A DNA stretch of 64,000 nt from CAWARU01 sp963784575 (GTDB lineage: Bacteria; Pseudomonadota; Gammaproteobacteria; UBA6186; Azoamicaceae). Below the pieces are notes generated by a model. It ran no database searches, was not told where the DNA came from, and was given only the letters and a program-made list of their open reading frames with translations. Position numbers and translations under genes: made by a program. Position 1 is the first letter of the stretch; each line of letters begins with the position of its first letter. The stretch is taken from contig CAWARU010000001.1 of NCBI GenBank assembly GCA_963784575.1, positions 2,356,001 through 2,420,000 on the forward strand, read 5' to 3'. Below are positions 63,407 through 64,000 of this stretch, piece by piece.

Positions 63407-63412
63407 TATAAT
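63407..63412 (+). promoter_or_regulatory. -10 box for the small basic protein gene
   Basis: A perfect TATAAT preceded by TTGTATT about 19 bases upstream (near 63382). The ATG follows 33 bases later, after the ribosome site GAGAGGAGA. Confidence 0.4.
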
Positions 63413-63445
63413 TACTGCGTTTTGAAATTTGAGAGGAGACAAAAC

Positions 63446-63652
63446 ATGGCGAAATCAGCAAAAATAAATGAAGTATTCGAAGGTACTGATTTGGAAAAAG
63501 AAGAAAAAAATCGAGATAAAGCTCGTATTTATAAAATTGGCCATATAATTCGTAAAATTCATAGAGAGCAGGGAACAATGCCTTATTTAATTCAAGTAAT
63601 AGAGCCTCATTTGACAAAGCAAGAGAGAAGTTTATTTGGTTTGCCTTTCTAA
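63446..63652 (+). CDS. Small basic protein of unknown function
   Basis: 68 residues from the ATG preceded by GAGAGGAGACAAAAC; an ORF start 45 bases upstream lies at the promoter and is rejected. It is highly charged (MAKSAKINEVFEGTDLEKEE at the start, then RKIHREQGTMPYLIQVIEPH) and ends with LFGLPF. It is likely cytoplasmic. No family is recognised. The good promoter and ribosome site argue that it is real. Confidence 0.65.
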   Translation: MAKSAKINEVFEGTDLEKEEKNRDKARIYKIGHIIRKIHREQGTMPYLIQVIEPHLTKQERSLFGLPF

Positions 63653-63783
63653 TAAAATTGAACTTTTTTATTAGTGAGGCATGAAGAGACTCTGTATTCC
63701 CAAAAAATTATTGGTATGAACATTCGAGAATACAAAACTAACTTTAAATAAATCTGTGTTTGGTTTAAGAGGAATATTATTGC

Positions 63784-64000
63784 ATGATTGAATGGGGTGT
63801 GTCGATAGTAATTGGGGTTGTTGGTTCTATATTAGCAGTGTACTTAAAGGAATCTTTGAGATTCTCTCGAAAACAAAAAATAACGATAATTCAATTGGAA
63901 TCATACTTGAGATTTTGGAGATCTATTATTTCGAAAGATCCATATATAAAGATGATAGCCTTTTTGTTAGACGTGAATGAAAAAATTATAAATTCTTTCG
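63784..64000 (+). CDS. Membrane-anchored protein, 3'-partial
   Basis: Begins at ATG 63784 with AGAGGA about ten bases upstream and stays open to the window end (72 codons). The first about 20 residues are a hydrophobic segment (WGVSIVIGVVGSILAVYL), followed by a basic stretch (RFSRKQK). An overlapping frame at 63792 is a shadow. Function unknown. Confidence 0.55.
   Translation, partial: MIEWGVSIVIGVVGSILAVYLKESLRFSRKQKITIIQLESYLRFWRSIISKDPYIKMIAFLLDVNEKIINSF

Overview
The window is AT-rich, densely coded bacterial DNA. NRPS genes, radical-SAM peptide chemistry, Sel1, WD40, F-box-like and ankyrin-like proteins and a C-terminal CaaX-like box occur together. That mix fits a host-associated gammaproteobacterium of the Legionellales type; this is an inference from gene content, since no rRNA or tRNA gene is present.

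Region 1 (1-30,100) is a peptide antibiotic-like cluster. The NRPS line reads, as far as visible, E-C-A(Thr)-T | TubC-type dock-C-A(Ser)-T-E-C-A(unusual)-T-C-A(Dap/Dab-like)-T-TE. It is followed by a Sel1 protein (opposite strand), two NodU/TobZ-type carbamoyltransferase homologues around an AurF-type diiron oxygenase, a DUF1015 protein, an MbtH protein (opposite strand), SbnA/SbnB for L-2,3-diaminopropionate, and a dedicated CarA/CarB pair whose CarB lacks the C-terminal allosteric domain. The predicted logic is a carbamoylated, possibly N-oxygenated peptide containing Thr, D-Ser and diaminopropionate. The NRPS and sbnA each carry a one-base frameshift.

Region 2 (29,100-42,400) is a plastic, decaying stretch. 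It holds a TauD/SyrP-like remnant, an atypical ABC ATPase, an AbiEii-type toxin with a broken partner, a 514-bp IS66-derived element with perfect 31-bp terminal inverted repeats, effector-like proteins (F-box/ankyrin-like, a 948-residue protein with a possible His-Cys hydrolase tail, WD40, ankyrin-like with a CLIM tail), an 8-bp tandem repeat and an M17 aminopeptidase gene cut by two in-frame TGA codons.

Region 3 (42,500-49,270) is the best candidate for an undescribed system. A 61-residue Cys-rich putative precursor peptide has its own promoter, a strong ribosome site and a perfect 16-bp hairpin after it. It is followed by two different radical SAM/SPASM enzymes with PqqD-like N-termini, a GNAT-like protein of unknown function, an MFS exporter and a membrane-anchored alpha/beta hydrolase. 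This looks like a ribosomal peptide (RiPP) locus.

Region 4 (49,300-63,250) has a minus-strand operon of PIG-L deacetylase, GT4 glycosyltransferase (frameshifted near its start), NAD-dependent epimerase, Leu/Val-type dehydrogenase, fused alpha-beta 2-oxoacid dehydrogenase E1, and E2. Facing it are a carrier protein with a leftover A-subdomain, a stand-alone condensation domain, a MATE exporter, a CelD/FemAB-like acyltransferase and a methyltransferase. The set suggests a second small-molecule pathway using branched-chain acyl-CoA and an amino sugar. The window ends with a small basic protein and the start of a membrane-anchored protein.
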